A stretch of 64,000 nucleotides of DNA from Sycobia sp. Sy_11 (GCA_018907035.1 JACCIC010000053.1:1399001-1463000); one strand, 5' to 3'. Numbered from the stretch's first letter, positions 41,581 to 56,788 are shown. Numbers and translations are program-made. Notes: generated by a model from the letters alone, not told the origin.

Positions 41581-43709
41581 AGAATGATTACCCCAATTTA
41601 GTCGATTGGATAAAATCAAGGTGCGGTGCAATATTCTGCGTTGGTTCAGTTCCGGAGGATATTTACCTATCGGTCGTTGAGAGAAAAAAAATGCAAAGTG
41701 TTCGGCCAGGTCGTGAATTATAGGTATGTTATGTGTCACAGGAGTAGATGTTACAAATAAAAGTCAGTCCCGGCGGAGGGTGGGAAGTCCGTTTGCGGGA
41801 GGGGCAGGGGTGAGGCGGGAAGGCAAAGGGGGGTAACATCCAGAAGTAGGGATTAATGTGAGGGAAAATTATTGAAAAAATCAAGAAAGATTATGCCCCT
41901 CTATTTCTACCCGTTTCGGTTGACACGGAAATGAATACCGCGGCATCGTGGACTCAATAGGATCCAGTAGTACGGCCGAACGCCCGAATCCCCTGACGCT
42001 GGGCGAGCGGGCAGACGTCAAGTTAAAGCACATCGATTTAATCTAATGAAAAAGAAGAAAAAAAGAAAGAAAAATCTCTGTACGGCGTTTTAACGAAGGT
42101 TTAATTTTTATAGCAGCATCTTCGCCCCGCCGTCAAACACATTATTACCGTGACCGTCGCAAAATCATCAATTTTTTTTTATATCTCGCTGCATATAATA
42201 CCCGTCCGCCATACATTGCCCGGCGCATATACGACGCGGGAACGATGAACGAAGCGTAGGAACGCACTGACAGCGTCAACTTTCGCGGGGCTCTCGAATT
42301 TTGTGACATACAGATAATTTTTTTCCATTTTTTAATATGAAAGGAGAGGTCGTTTTGTTAAATCTGCGGAATGCGATAATTGGGTCAACGAATTTTTTCA
42401 ACGTCGATTTGTCGATTTGAGTAATGGCAATATAGCGATATCTCAGTAATGATATCCAGATACATTTTGCTTTTGTGAGACAAGATTTGCGCTCCTTCGT
42501 CAAAGCCAGGTCCTTGATGTTCCTTTTCGTGCTTTGGACGCGTTGCAGCGAGTCTGCCAGTACGGTATATTAGCCGGCGATGGTGGTATACAACTATGGT
42601 ATACACTGTTCTTCCCAAGAGATAATCAACACGAAGATAAATCATTTCGCAGCTCAATAACGCTCGTCGTAACTTTATTGGGCGATAAGATTATTTCTGA
42701 GGACTTTGAAGTTCGTCCAACCGATGGTTCACTCTATATTGTCACGACTAGTTGGTGAGTTCAATTATCATCATTTGGTTATATATCGACGCTTATATTA
42801 AATTGACTAGATGACATTTCCGCGAAAGCAATCTTCTGGAACAATTTTAGATGAAAGAATCCATGTATCAGCAGAAGTCTCGCACCCTTCCATGTTTAAA
42901 TATTCATCTTTCGTATATAAAATATTGCAAGCATCCTCCATTTACATTCTATAGTATATCAAATTTGATCTATACTCTATCCCCCCTATCATAAACAATT
43001 TTATCATTTATTTGAATCAGTTTGTGAATAGTATGATATCAACGAGACGTCCTGAATGTGGTTGATCAGAAGTGCTTGTGCGATATTTGTTAGGTTCATA
43101 AATCCACTGCTTATAACCACATGGAATACGACGGGGAAAAGTGTCTTTCAGCGCATAATCCATTTGTTCTTTAATTGAAATTTGATAGATTATGAGCTTT
43201 GCAATACGTATATATATATATTCAATTCTTCGATTTTTTTTTAATTTTCACGCATAAGAAAAATAAAAATCGTCTCTCAAGCATTATGTAAACCACAATG
43301 TTGTCGCGTAAGCTGGAAACTCTACACCCTGTATCTTCATACTTAAATACATACATACATACATACAGACATATAGATACATAGTGCTCCAGAGCCGATA
43401 CCGTCGGTATCCAATCCGAGCAACGCATGGCCCGCTGCTTTTTTTACCATCCGTACTCTGCCCCTCATTTTCTCGCCCTCTCTCCCCCATGTTCTTGCCC
43501 CTCCGCCCCTGTCTTGCCAACCCACCCTCTCGACGTTCTTACGTGCGCGTGCACAACTGCGAGCCTTTATATACTGAAATCTCTCTTTCTCCCCCCCAGC
43601 GCACCCCACCCATCCTCTTTCGCGCTCACGCTCGCCAATCTTCCCTTTTTCCGCATGTTATATTCCGCGGCCGGAGTTATCTGCCCTCTGTCCTTATCTC
43701 GCGCCTAAG

Positions 43710-43761
<52 letters not shown>

Positions 43762-44272
43762 CTGGCCTCCCGCGCGCGCTCCCGTGCCTTCACCTTATTA
43801 CGTCTTTCTTTTGTTACCACCCCCCGCGCATACTCCTCGTATATGTGTGTGTGTGTGTGTGTGTGCGCGTGCGCGCGTATATACATGACTCGGGCGCACC
43901 CGCGTTTCTGTCTCCGTTTGCCGCGCCGTTGCTGCTGCTGCCGCTTGCCGCTGCGTCTTCCGGCGAAACACGATCAATCACTTCTCCCCGAGCCGTACTG
44001 GCGTGACACCTCCTCACTCGTTCCTCGGCGCTCTTATTCTCTATTCCCCTTCTCCCCCCCCCTCCCCTATCCCTACGCCCCTCTCTGTCTCTCTCCCGAT
44101 TCCCACCCTCCATCATTCTACAGTGCCGAGCTTCATCTTCTTCTTCTTCTTCTTCTTCTTCTTGTTCCTCGCCTCTTCTCCTCGCGCTCCGCAAGGATTC
44201 CCGCGTGCGCGCAGCAGTCCTTCATCGTCGGAGATGCGACCGGGGCTTCTCTACAAACATATATATATATGT

Positions 44273-44312
<40 letters not shown>

Positions 44313-45530
44313 ATTCGAAGGTATATCGTATCGCGTCAGGAATGCCATATCAAACATGCGGTATTCTGATTATTGCGTGCGAACGCGCGCGCTCGCGCTC
44401 GCGCGGTGTCGCGCATATATACAGCCCTGTGTAACTATCGTCCTCCCCTTCCAAGAAATGCGGGGATAAAATAGTTGCGACTTCGTAGCGCGCCGCTGCC
44501 ACGGATATGCCGAGGAAAATTCGCGATTATTGTGCTTGTAAGCGGGCTTGTATGAATTCTATAATAAATAATTATCACGATGTGCAATATCAAGATTTGA
44601 CGTAAATAAGTATTATGTATACGTTTAGTTTTATAATCCTTTTTTTTTTGTTTATCAAAATGTACAATTTTTACGATAGATGCTTATAATATTTTTTTTT
44701 TCTGTTAAGCAAAATATAATGTTGTCTAAGATATAAAAGAATTTAGTTATGTTTTCCATTCGCACAACTAGTGACTGTATTCTTAATGAAAGTAGTACCG
44801 TACGAGAAAATTTTCTAAACATGTTTTTTTTTGTGTCTTATTTCATTTCATTGAAACATAAATATTGCCAAATAATCAACATACGATGTATAATTAAGAA
44901 AACCAGTGCGTCCAAAGAGGACGCGAATTACTTACAGTATTATGAAAATTTCAATTCTTTCGCATCAATAGTTTCATAAATTTTAATTTTTAATAAAAAT
45001 TGAGATAAGTCACCATAATGAACCGAACCACGACCATTTCATATACTCTTACGACAGAAAAATACTCTTCAGTCCGCACTTTCCCGAAGTATACTTTCCG
45101 ATACAGGCTCGAGAGCACAAACAAAATGATTAATTATACATACGACAACTGAGAGAGAAAAAAATGAACTATTTTCCCGCGCGGTAAATGTTCCTCGCGT
45201 AATAGCAACGATTAAAAAAATATATAATACAACAAAAAAATAAATATTAGTAATAATAATAATAATAATCGTTATAATAATAATAATAATAATAATAAGC
45301 AAAAGATACAATTTGTCTTATATACACGTATGAATCCTTTTTTCTCCCGACTATATTATTAATATTTAATCATAGAAATGGCAATTAAGTTTCAGTCCGA
45401 GGTCTCGAGAGAAGAAAAAAAAAGGCTATACAGCGGAGCCATAGTGCGCCGCACCGTGACAGTCGCATGATTGACACGAAAATAATGATCGAGTCGCGAA
45501 GCGCGTGTGTGTAGAGTGAGAGATAGATAG
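41581..45530. other. Dfd upstream DNA, no gene recognised
   Basis: Unique moderately GC-rich sequence to 42.8 kb, then mixed. Repeats are (TA)n 43711-43755, (GT)n about 43838-43864, (CTT)n 44135-44163, (CA)n about 44274-44310 and (TAA)n 45250-45298. Open frames here have no recognised domains. Confidence 0.4.
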
Positions 45531-45535
45531 AAGAA

Positions 45536-45537
<2 letters not shown>

Positions 45538-45576
<39 letters not shown>

Positions 45577-45595
45577 GACGAGAGAGAGAGAGAGA
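45538..45595. repeat. (GA)n microsatellite, interrupted
   Basis: GA run of about 58 bases, followed by a G-run at about 45618-45628. Confidence 0.9.
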
Positions 45596-45831
45596 ACCAT
45601 AGCATCTCGATGAGTATGGGGGGGGGGGTAAAAATTTGCAGGGGGTACAATATTTGAATTTTCAAATTAAAATATTTGTACATGATAGAATAATGGAGTG
45701 TCCATCAGCGCGAGGTTTTAATAACTTCCCGTTTTTCCCCGCGTAGAGAGAGAGAGAGAGAGAGAGAGAACAGGAAAATTTTGCGATTTATCAACTTTTT
45801 CCGTACAGTTTATTAAAGTCGCGTCATTATG

Positions 45832-45883
<52 letters not shown>

Positions 45884-45890
45884 TATTATT
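45832..45890. repeat. (ATT)n microsatellite
   Basis: ATT trinucleotide run of about 58 bases. Confidence 0.95.
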
Positions 45891-46014
45891 GTTAATATTA
45901 CTTATGCTTGTGGATCTCGAAGACCGGCACTGACGCTGTCTCGCTTTCACCTTTCGGTGATAGCGCGAGGGTAGTCCAGAGGACATAGTCTATATTATGT
46001 AAGATTTTCCATTT

Positions 46015-46016
<2 letters not shown>

Positions 46017-46069
<53 letters not shown>
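46017..46069. repeat. (TA)n microsatellite
   Basis: Pure TA run. Confidence 0.95.
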
Positions 46070-46076
<7 letters not shown>

Positions 46077-47316
46077 GTTATACGGAAACTGTCCAACGAT
46101 TCGACGCAGATAAAACATTTGTCCAATCTGAAGATCGCGGCGCATCGTCTGCCTAGCGCAAATTCTATACGACGAGGCATCGACGACGCCGCGACGCACA
46201 CGCGTCGTCGATCGGACGTTTGTCGGTAAAGAGCGGTGTTCGGTCGAGGGGGGGGGGATAGGTGACTTCTGCTTTTCTCTCTTTGTTCAGCTCGTTTGAT
46301 ATTGCGTAAGTCTGTATATGTATATATACGTGAATTCCTATGCGGCTTCGAGGTGTCAATCTACTGGGAACAAAGCAGTTTTTTTTTTTGTAGAGCCTGG
46401 AGAAAAAAAATGTTGCCGAGTCAACGTGTACGAGGAAAATTGATCGGCGCCTTTCCAGCTTCGTAATTTTTTTTTCTTTTCACTTATTTGTTAGAAACAC
46501 ACGCACGCGCAAACACAAACACACACACACACACACACACATGTTTATATAATTCTCCTTAGCTTTCGCGCTATTCGCTAAGATCGAAAAGCCAATCAGA
46601 AACATAGAATTCAGTCATTGGTTTGGGAGGCTGAATTTGAAAGGACAGACGGAGACTTTCGCGTTTTTCTCATTCGATAAGAAGAAGAAATCACATGATA
46701 AATGTGCTTTCGCGTCGTCGCGCTCACGTAGAGCTCTGTAGGACAACGCGACACAGCATTCGTGCGATGAGCAACTTGGCGATGAGAGCAGCAAGAAAAA
46801 TATCCTTTTTTGTCGAGTATTTATTCTGTCTATTCGTATTGACTGACATGCGGATAAATAAATAACGAAATTCATCACGATAGATTCCAAACAAACGAAA
46901 AGACCAAAGTCTCCGCCGAATTTTTCAAATTTTCTCGCGTGGAAATCCGAATTCTGCGATTCTAACTGGCCGTTCAATACGTTTGAATAGCACAACACGA
47001 CGCGATTCGTGAGTTCGACAACAGCCTACAGTCGTAGAAATGTAGAAGAAAAGCAAGAATGGGCGAGATCGGAGGATCGCGTTAAGAATGACTTCCTCAC
47101 ATTTTCCCTGATCCCTATAGATCCCATGCAATTTATTCCATTCCTACGTGTCGACCACGTCGAATTTCTCATTTTCTGAATTTCGCGCTCTAATGAAAAC
47201 GATGGCCGCACTATATCTGCAGTATCTACAATATAAACGCATATATTAACGTTCGCAAGCAACTCCTATATCACTCCAATTTCCAAATTCCCCGATCGTT
47301 GAGTCCCCCCACCTGC

Positions 47317-47320
<4 letters not shown>

Positions 47321-47365
<45 letters not shown>
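47321..47365. repeat. (TA)n microsatellite
   Basis: Pure TA run followed by two copies of ACATTATAATAT. Confidence 0.95.
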
Positions 47366-47368
<3 letters not shown>

Positions 47369-47645
47369 TATAATATACATTATAATATACTTATAAACCA
47401 TTCCAACAAGCATACAGCTACAAGATATACATTAGATAATGCAAAAATATATGGGGACGATCAATCAACGGAGTCAATAATTAACACTGTAATAATCAGT
47501 GGGTGGAGGGTGAGGGGAGTCGCAAAAAAAATGCCACCCAAGCAAAGAGACTATGGTAGCCGTGAGCCTGGCGGGCGGCGGGAGGGGATCGACGGTGACT
47601 CGTATATCGCTTATTATGACAACCGGATCATCGTCCGGGTATATC

Positions 47646-47648
<3 letters not shown>

Positions 47649-47690
<42 letters not shown>

Positions 47691-47790
47691 TAAAAATCGG
47701 TGATTCACTTTCGTATAGTTGGCGTCGATCGTTCGATCCTTTCCCCGCGGACACGGATGATCGATCGCTGAGAGCGATCTAACTCCACGT

Positions 47791-47842
<52 letters not shown>
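47649..47842. repeat. Two (TA)n arrays
   Basis: TA runs at 47649-47688 and 47798-47842, about 110 bases apart. Confidence 0.95.
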
Positions 47843-47843
<1 letters not shown>

Positions 47844-48003
47844 GCACTCGTCTCCGGCGGAAGGACGATGCGCGGCGCCACCCAATTGCCAAAATATTTA
47901 GCCACCGGCTCTTTATATTATTATATTCACTTTCGAATCTCGAAGATGGGATCGGGATGAGTCCCGATAGATTTATACAGATCTATATTATTATACTTTT
48001 GTC

Positions 48004-48006
<3 letters not shown>

Positions 48007-48090
<84 letters not shown>
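48007..48090. repeat. Compound (TA)n(GA)n microsatellite
   Basis: TA run of about 48 bases passing directly into a GA run of about 36 bases. Confidence 0.95.
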
Positions 48091-48092
<2 letters not shown>

Positions 48093-48416
48093 CTTTTCAC
48101 CAAGCTCGCGCTTTGTGTTCGGACGAACATAGAGTCGTATATATAAAAAATATATATAGATATATTTAGATACCAGCCATTATCGCACCGTAGTCTTTGG
48201 CGCGGAGATGAAGGAGCAGGAGGAGGAGAGAGACTGTCGTCGTCGACGAAAGAGGCGATGAGAGAGAAAGAGAGAGTGTGTGTGTGTGTGTGCGACGGGT
48301 CTCTCCCGAGAGGACGCGGCGCGTATAGATCGAGAGAATTCGCGCTGAGTCACGGGTGTATTGTAGGCATTGGCCTCCTGGGACGATGCGCTTTTCCACG
48401 GGCGCGTCGCAATTGA

Positions 48417-48418
<2 letters not shown>

Positions 48419-48475
<57 letters not shown>
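48419..48475. repeat. (TA)n microsatellite
   Basis: Pure TA run. Confidence 0.95.
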
Positions 48476-48477
<2 letters not shown>

Positions 48478-50289
48478 ACAAAAGTTCAGGTGGAGGGAAA
48501 TGCGAAGCACGCGTACTTCCATATACAAGATATAAAGCTCGGCGGTTATTTTACGACATCAAAGCTGCGTTCGGCCTTGTGTGCATAATCGATCGATCGT
48601 GGATAAATAGATGTAAAACGTCGTCAAGGTATTCGTTATGATATTTGGCTTTTCTCGATCTTGCACTTTTATACGAGTTACCGGGCGATTGTTCATTTAA
48701 TAGAAAAATGCATTTGTTTTATTATAAAAATATGCCGTGTTTGAATATAACTATAAATAACATGTAATTCTCTAACTTTCAGTCTAACCGAAACTTATAT
48801 TGTGTTCACGAGTGAGAGACGTCGTTTTCTTTATTATCTTAAACGTCGACTTGAGAAGTTGAGACCATTGAATGATCCAAATTCGATTCACGTTATACCT
48901 ATAGAGTTTTTCTGATAAAGATAGCATAGACGTAATGTAGTATCAAGCAAGTCCCTAACGGTCATGACAATTTCTTTAAAAAATTCAATGTGCATTTGGA
49001 GCAGTTGAAAGTAACTTTATAATAACATGTGAATGTTACATGAATCAGAAGACAGGCAGGGGGGGAGGACCATCATGTATAATTCCCATTTGAAACTGAA
49101 ATAAAATAGGTGCGATTACGTCATGGACAAGTTTCCGTTTTTTCACCCCTCTAAATAACCTGTCTTTCCCATAGTCCGTAGAAAGTCCGCGAATTGGTTC
49201 GCCTGACATTTCTTTTTTTTTCCCTCTGTCCTCGAACGAGAATCGCAAAATCGTTGAGTCCTGCTTAGGGCTGATAGATCCCTCTTGGATCATTATGTCA
49301 TTATATCATTATATCACTAGACGCCGAAAATCAAGATATTTCGTACGTACGGAGTGTTCCCGATGCGATCAGGCACATTAGCACATCGGTATTATGTTCA
49401 GGAACAGGATTGGTGCAAAAGTCGATACGTATTTCTTGCACGAATTCGTCCGAGAACATTCTATCGTTCGACCCTTGTAAGCGAAAAAATGGCTGACATA
49501 CAATCAAGAAATCCTATGAATTATTTGCAACAGCCGAAAATTTAAAGACGAATTATCTAAAAAAACATTTATTACTTATGTTTTTTTTTAATCCCATAAA
49601 AATTATCTCAGCATGACGAGTATAGGGCATCGATCAGTGCCAATATTGATCAACCAATCGCGACACACGAAATTTAGCAATGAAAATATATAAGCGGACA
49701 TTTTCAAATTATGTGCTTATGTCGGTTATCTGGACCAGTACACACTACAGGTCTCAATCCCTTCTCAATCCCTCAATTCGAATCTAGGGCCTTGATCAAT
49801 CATTTTTGGGACACATCATATATATATATATAGATCTGTAAGCACTGCCCCTGTACAAAATATAGATTGAAAATTCAAACAAGCAAAGCCAGCCAGGAAA
49901 AAATGTACTCCGACTTCTACGTTGAAAAATCGATATACTTGTACTACATCTCAGCGAGAAGGTAACCGCCGCACCGATCCCCCCCCCCCCCCGATCGACG
50001 ACTCGCGTGAAAAACACGGCTTATAGCCGGCGATTACCGATCTCATTATACACCATAGCCCCCTGGGGGGGGGGGCTTACTTTCCTCCGTCGTGCACATA
50101 TACGCGATTGACGGTTAAAGGGCGCTCGTGTCCCGAGAAAAAAAATTCTCTTCGAGAACCTTGCGTCGGAGAGACGGCGTATAGCTCTGTATATATAATA
50201 TATACGAACGGGCTGCACGGCGGACAAATGAATGCATCGCCGCGACGACTACACGCTGCTTTTTCTCACACGGGATCGCAGAATCTCGT

Positions 50290-50290
<1 letters not shown>
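48476..50290. other. Dfd upstream DNA, no gene recognised
   Basis: Mostly unique sequence. A C-run at about 49979-49992 and a G-run near 50066-50074 lie close together in opposite sense. Confidence 0.4.

Positions 50291-50342
<52 letters not shown>
50291..50342. repeat. (TA)n microsatellite
   Basis: Pure TA run. Confidence 0.95.
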
Positions 50343-50346
<4 letters not shown>

Positions 50347-50757
50347 TATTATAATAATTCCGGAGCCGGTTGAACGCGCTCGGGCTCGCTTTAACACGAA
50401 GCCATTAGCTCACGCCTATATGTACATATATAGTCTTACATACGCGCTAGCTTTATTCGAGCGAGAAGGAAGCAGCCCAGACACACATACATACGTTTCT
50501 ATAGACGTGGAGCTCTCGACCGCGATTTTCGAAGTAGTCAGAACTCTTGGGTTACTGCGGTGGCACACAGCGTGGTCGCGGGACGCCCATTTTGAAAAAT
50601 GAACACGCGCGCCCGCGCGCTCAGCCTTCGTTCCGAAAAGTGCTCCTAAAACGACGGAAAAAATACCGACAATGCGAATCCATTAATCTTCGCCGGTTCC
50701 TCTCTTCTCGCGTCCCCGGACCGTTTGCCCTTCTTTTTATTCTCTCTCACTCACTCA

Positions 50758-50794
<37 letters not shown>

Positions 50795-51305
50795 TCCCTC
50801 TCATTTCTACCTCCCTTTTGCCACGCCGTCGCCTTGCCCCACGACCGCCCTCCCCACCCGTCACTCCTTGCCTTTCTCTCCGCCACCGACAGCCCTTTGC
50901 ACTTACGTACGTGGCGCGCTCCGCAGTCCCGTGCATCCCGCGCGGGCGCGTTTTTCTGCGGAAACGCGGCGTCGGTGGAGCCGGCGCGTGCATCTGTGCG
51001 AGCGCCGCTGGCGGCCTCCTCGTCCTCTGCCGGTCCGCCGACGTGGCCACGCGGCTCCGAGAACAAGTCCCGACTGACCCCTGCACCCGCGCAGGGCCGC
51101 CCGTACGAGCGATTAGTCCCGCCGCGATGTCGAATGTGGGTCAGCGGGGTTCCGCGCTACGGCGAATATATAATAGAGCGGTACAATGTGGATGCTGTGG
51201 CCGGCGCGAAGACCGTACGGACGCCTGATGACGCGTATAATTACCGGAGGTCACGGAGGGAGGGAGACCGACCTTAACCTCGTTACCTCCTTCCGATGGT
51301 AATTT

Positions 51306-51308
<3 letters not shown>

Positions 51309-51351
<43 letters not shown>
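51309..51351. repeat. (CT)n microsatellite
   Basis: Pure CT run inside a GC-rich block (50.4-51.7 kb). Confidence 0.95.
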
Positions 51352-51354
<3 letters not shown>

Positions 51355-53441
51355 CGTACTATTTCTCCCTCCCACACGACTTTACCGATACCTATATATG
51401 TGTATATATAGCAGGAATACACACTGAATCCGCGAGTTCTCTCGTCTCTTTCTTCCCCCCCCCCCGTTCGGTTCGACAAGTGCGAATGTGCCGTTAAGCC
51501 GGCATGACGCGGAGCTATTCGACCCTCGGCGCTCGCGAACCGAGGAGGCGCGGAGAGCGCGCCGTCGCGCTGCACCGTCATTAGTCCCGCGAGCGAGCGA
51601 GAGAGAGAGAGAGCGAGCGCGTCCCAGCTCGCCGATTCCTCTTATTGTCGCGGTCTGCGCGATTCGCGCACTCGCGATCAGCGCGCCTATGCTGGCGTCC
51701 GAGTGACACTCGTTCTCGCCTATATTCTTATAGATTACACGATGACGAGGTGTAAGAGAGATAAAAAGAAGCAAGTAAAGAAGCCATCCTCACTGTTCTA
51801 TTCAGCCTCGTGAATGCTGCCGTGTATTTATATTACTGTATATAGTGTATATATATATATAAGGTCGCGAAGTCTGCGCACAGATCGGAGGAACGAGCGA
51901 GCTTTTTTCCCGTCCGGCGATCGATCGACGTACAGCTCTTTGCCGCTGTACACATTTATAATATAAGCATCCGTGTATTCAGACGCATACGAATTATGAA
52001 GCGAGAGACGTAAGTTAATGATCGCTGTCAATCATGCCTCAGCATCTCCGAGATGGACGGCCGATAAAGAGAAACGATAGTTTTTTTTTTCTTTATCCTC
52101 CCCGGTCTCTTGGCCATATAGCGGCGCGTAGCACGAGGAATCGAACAAATGGACGATAAAACGTCTAGTCAGGTATGTTTGTACTGTGCGCGTGAGGCGC
52201 ATGTGCGACAAAAATTTGTGATATAAGGAGCCTCCAATGTGTGTTTCACCGTAGTGTAAATTGATCATTACACGGGGATCGTATGTTCATATAATGAGAA
52301 ATACAATACCTTGGCATGGATGAACATTTAATCAGACAGGCTTTTATGTGGTCGCGGAGGTATTGTAAGATCTCATACACCTACACGTCATTAATAAACA
52401 GAACATGCGTAACATATTCATATGAGTTATAAAACGATAGGCACCGAACTTTCGTTCCACCAAACCGTCGAAATTATTAAAGAATTCGTCCATCCGTAAT
52501 TCCTTTCTGTCAAACGCGGAGGTTCTTTTAAATTTTTAAATGTAATATGTAGAGTTTGCACATAGATGCAGTGAATGAAGAAAGAACGTATATATATCTT
52601 GAACATCTTTCAATTTCACATCAGCTCGCAAGACAGAGACAGAGAAGGGCGAAAAAAGTCACAAGATTCACTGGGTTTGACTAATCTACCACCGATTAAG
52701 CTACAACTACATTTGTCAACGCGTCAAATAGTTTGCCTTTGGCGAGCCAATAATCCCTGTCAATATACACAAACATGCTCATTCAGCCGGAATAAGAAGG
52801 CGGGATTTTGGGCGCGATCGTCATATTTTACAATTAAGGGTACGGGCAGGGGCGGGAGGGGGCCGCCATGCCGACCGCGCACCCGCGGTAAAGAACAAAA
52901 GATTTAAAGATATAATTATATACCTAAAACCAGCAAAGACAACAGATCGCTCTCGCCAAACCTCGCGAGCCCCGAGCTCTTCAGGTCTTCCCATTGACTC
53001 CGGTCGCACCCCTTTGACTCCCCCGATCGCCCGGCCGCGCCGTCAGCGGGGATCGCGTCTCGTCGGTCAAATCCCCAAGAACAAGTCCCAGGGGCAGAGG
53101 AGAGCCGCGCGGTGGCCGGAGCTGGAGTCAAAGGAGTCACGAGCCGTCGTGGGCGGAGACGGGGGCTCTGATTTGGCACTTTTACAACCCCGCCGAGGCT
53201 TAACTCTTGGTTACGTCTCAATGCGGGAGATGAGTGCCAGAGGAGAGAGAGAGAGAGCGCGCGCTAGCCGAGTAATTTGTGGCATTTATGGTTAATACAA
53301 AGATTTACGGAGGAAGGATTTGCGGACCTCTGTGAGAGACGCGGGAGGTCGCTGGAGGTTGACTCGTGTGGCTACGGGCACTGAAGCCAAGCGCGCAACC
53401 CGGCGCCTTGAGTGAGTGCGCGAAAACGCCGAGGATGCGAA

Positions 53442-53486
<45 letters not shown>

Positions 53487-54600
53487 CTGCAGCAGCTGAC
53501 GAGCCGTAACCGATCGGCGCACAATAACCGTCCGCAACGAGTACCGCTATCTGCCGTACCTCGCGCCTGCGTGTGAGTGCGATCGCCACGTGTGCGAAGG
53601 CGATCCTTTATTTATATAGCGCGAGATGCCCTCGATCGAGTCGCTCTACAGACTTTGTATGCGCTCCGAGCCCGATAGGATAAGTCCGCACGTGATCGAG
53701 CCGCAATCTCGCCTTAGAGTACGAGTGTCGTCATGTTTTAAAGCGGTCAATATGATTTGATTATTATCGACAGACTTGACGCGACCTTTGCCGGAACCTA
53801 AGAACGGAAAATCGGCTCTGGAGCAGGCGTAGGTGAGGTCGAGAACTCATAAATAATGTCCTTGGAAGAAAATAACAACTTATGAATCCAGGAATATTAG
53901 GAGAGGATAAAGAACAATGATGAATCGTATACGTAGAATTACAAACTCATTGATTGATGCATATAAGGAGAAAAACAATTATTCTTCAAATCCAACAATT
54001 TTACTATAAAAGTTTTCGTATAGATTGCGAATGTCAGGTATTTTCGAAGTCATAACTAATGTCGGAATTTGGACAGGAACAGGTGTCCTTTTTAATGTCT
54101 CATGATCAATGATCCATACATAGCATGGGCATTATCGTAATTATCCAATGAACTACTCATTCATTAATATTTATAGTTCACATTTCTAATTAAACATTAC
54201 ATTATTTACATCAGTTTTTAAATTGAATTATAGCAGTTATATTTGTTGTACTTATAAAAACCAAATACATAGTTTGTATCAAAGTGAAAATCTGAACATG
54301 GATATATGAAGACTTTCATATATTAAAATTATGTTTTTTCCAGGTTGTATTAATAAAAATAAAACATATTTCAAAGACAGATTTACATAAAACCCCATTT
54401 ACATGAATAGCTGTCGCGTTAAGTGATGAATTAGAAATAAATTTTCGAATGAAAAGCCAGACGTGTTATATTCACAGATTGTTGCGGTCTCTACAGCTTG
54501 CATTGCGCTCTTTTTCTTCCAATCGCGCGTTGACTTCGCGTGAAACCGGCTAAATAGCCATTCCGAATGATCGGACAACAACTAATAAAGCGTATCTCTC

Positions 54601-54604
<4 letters not shown>
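51352..54604. other. Dfd upstream DNA, GC-rich then AT-rich
   Basis: GC-rich islands at 51.4-51.7 and 52.85-53.75 kb, with a (GA)n array at about 53445-53482; AT-rich after 53.85 kb. No supported gene. Confidence 0.4.

Positions 54605-54649
<45 letters not shown>
54605..54649. repeat. (TA)n microsatellite
   Basis: Pure TA run. Confidence 0.95.
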
Positions 54650-54652
<3 letters not shown>

Positions 54653-56481
54653 AGTGACGCGGACATTTATAAGTGAAACTTGAAAGTGAATGCCGTTGTC
54701 ATGCCGACCCAGATATCGCGGACGAGAACACGAGCCAGTGAAAGGAACGGCGCAAATTCAAAAAGCTGCCCCAGTGTCGAGGTCATCGTTCACGTACGTT
54801 CGGGTAAAAAATCGAAAATGTCTAAAATGTGCACAGAATTTTGAACGAATCGTCGGCTCGACTCGACATACACCGGTGCATGGAGGAAAAGTTGAAAAGT
54901 CAAAAAAAAATTCTAAAATTGGACCGTTATAATAATTTTGATGTAAATAATAATTTATTACAGTTTGATTGATAGCATGTGAGATTGTATGTAAGATTTA
55001 ATCCAATACCAGATTCATAAATCAACAAAAAAAAACTTTCTCTCCCTATATATTTACTGTGTGGAAACGTATGCGTTAATAATAATAAATAATTATTTAA
55101 CAAGCATCCGATGATGATGGTAAATGTATCAACAATAAAAATGCAATTTTTCAATCACCAAGACTTTCTTCAATATCTTATTTTCTTTTATGCGCGTCAA
55201 CAGTTCGATCAATTCCAACGAAATTCATTGGACTTGTATGACATTGTGAAAGGTTAAAATAAAGTGCCAAACTGAAATGTTATTTTGACTTGAAATGAAG
55301 CAATTGTAATTCATCATACAAGTATTTTCACGCTACGTAATCATCTTAGATAAAATGAGAAACTATAGATTATAATCATTGATTCTAAGTTTGTAAGATT
55401 GAAAAGTTTCGTCCTTTTGATCTTAACCAATATAAAACTTTGCAACCATATTTCAATTTGATTATTAATTTCCTCAGTCAAGAAAGCAGCAGTTATGCAC
55501 CGAGTCATTTGTAGCGTGAAAATTTATTTTTATTCCAAACTATTTTGACAAGTTGCACTTTGCGGTTTTAAAGTAATTGATATGAGTGTCGAAAGAAATA
55601 AATTTGTATTAAATTTAATACAGATAATTAATTTTCTTCGGTAAGAATCGATTCTTTAGTGGTACACGAGAAAAAATTTTAGACTATTGGCAAATGTAAT
55701 ACAGAGTATTATATATGTTCGTCAACTGGTACGCGCATTAAACATATCGCATTATTGTAATACTAATAATGGAAATAAAAAAGTCGAATAATTAGAATTA
55801 TTAATTATTTTTGATTGTTAATCTTTAAATATTAAGCATATTTAACTTGAATAAATTAAATTAATTGAAAAAAAAATTTATAATCACGGAGCATTCTTTT
55901 AGAATTCATGAAAAAAAAAATCGATGTTGACCGAATAAGACAATTTTTATTGGATTTTCGAAATTATACTTTCATAGAACGGATTTGCTTCTGTGCGAGT
56001 CACCTTCGCACGGCGCAACATTAACTACGGCCATGTTTCGAATAACAACGCAAACCCTGCAAATGCATGGACGAACAGGTAAACGTTCACGCGAACAAGT
56101 ATAATTAATTGGCGTAATGTCGTTCCGATTCTGCAAGTATTAAGCCCACATCGTAATTCAATTTGTTGGAGATGTCAACTGTATTAAAACGTTTTAAAAT
56201 TTAGATGATGTGAATATGCTCAAATGTAATAGACATTTAATGGTATCCCCTCTATACATTGACAAAATTGAATGTTCTATTACGCGGAATTGCATTGTCC
56301 ATAATAAAATTACGAAAATATACCTGTATATTATTATAATATTACTAACTAATTAAATGGAAACGTATAATTTGTAATTAATTTTCGTAATATATACGTG
56401 AACTTTACAGATTCCCTTCATTATAACCGTGAACCCTCGATGACCAGCGCAAAATTTAGGGAACGAAAAATCCCACGACGG

Positions 56482-56483
<2 letters not shown>
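54650..56483. other. AT-rich upstream DNA
   Basis: Unique sequence, nothing recognisable. Confidence 0.4.
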
Positions 56484-56535
<52 letters not shown>

Positions 56536-56788
56536 CCACCGGTTCAAACCGGGATGGTTTCAGCACATGGCCGAAGCGCCCGCATCCACGGCTGACCTAC
56601 ATCGACCTACACCCGCACGAAACCCTTTTCCGATTTTCCTCTCAACCTCCACTCCCCCCCCCCTGCTGACTTGTCGTACCGTCCGTTATTCCTCTCTTGC
56701 ACGCACGTCGAGTCGGTGGGGGTCCGGTGGTGATGGGGCTGGGGGGGGGGGACTGAAAAAATTCGATTCGCTCCGCCATAAATCAAGA

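Noticed and set aside
54690..54932. 80-codon frame with CLKCAQNF
   Set aside because: Only one Cys pair and no complete zinc-finger pattern; no gene context.
53951..54973. TGATTGAT octamers at 53951 and 54966
   Set aside because: Fit the Exd-Hox consensus, but several are expected by chance in this much AT-rich DNA and they are not clustered.
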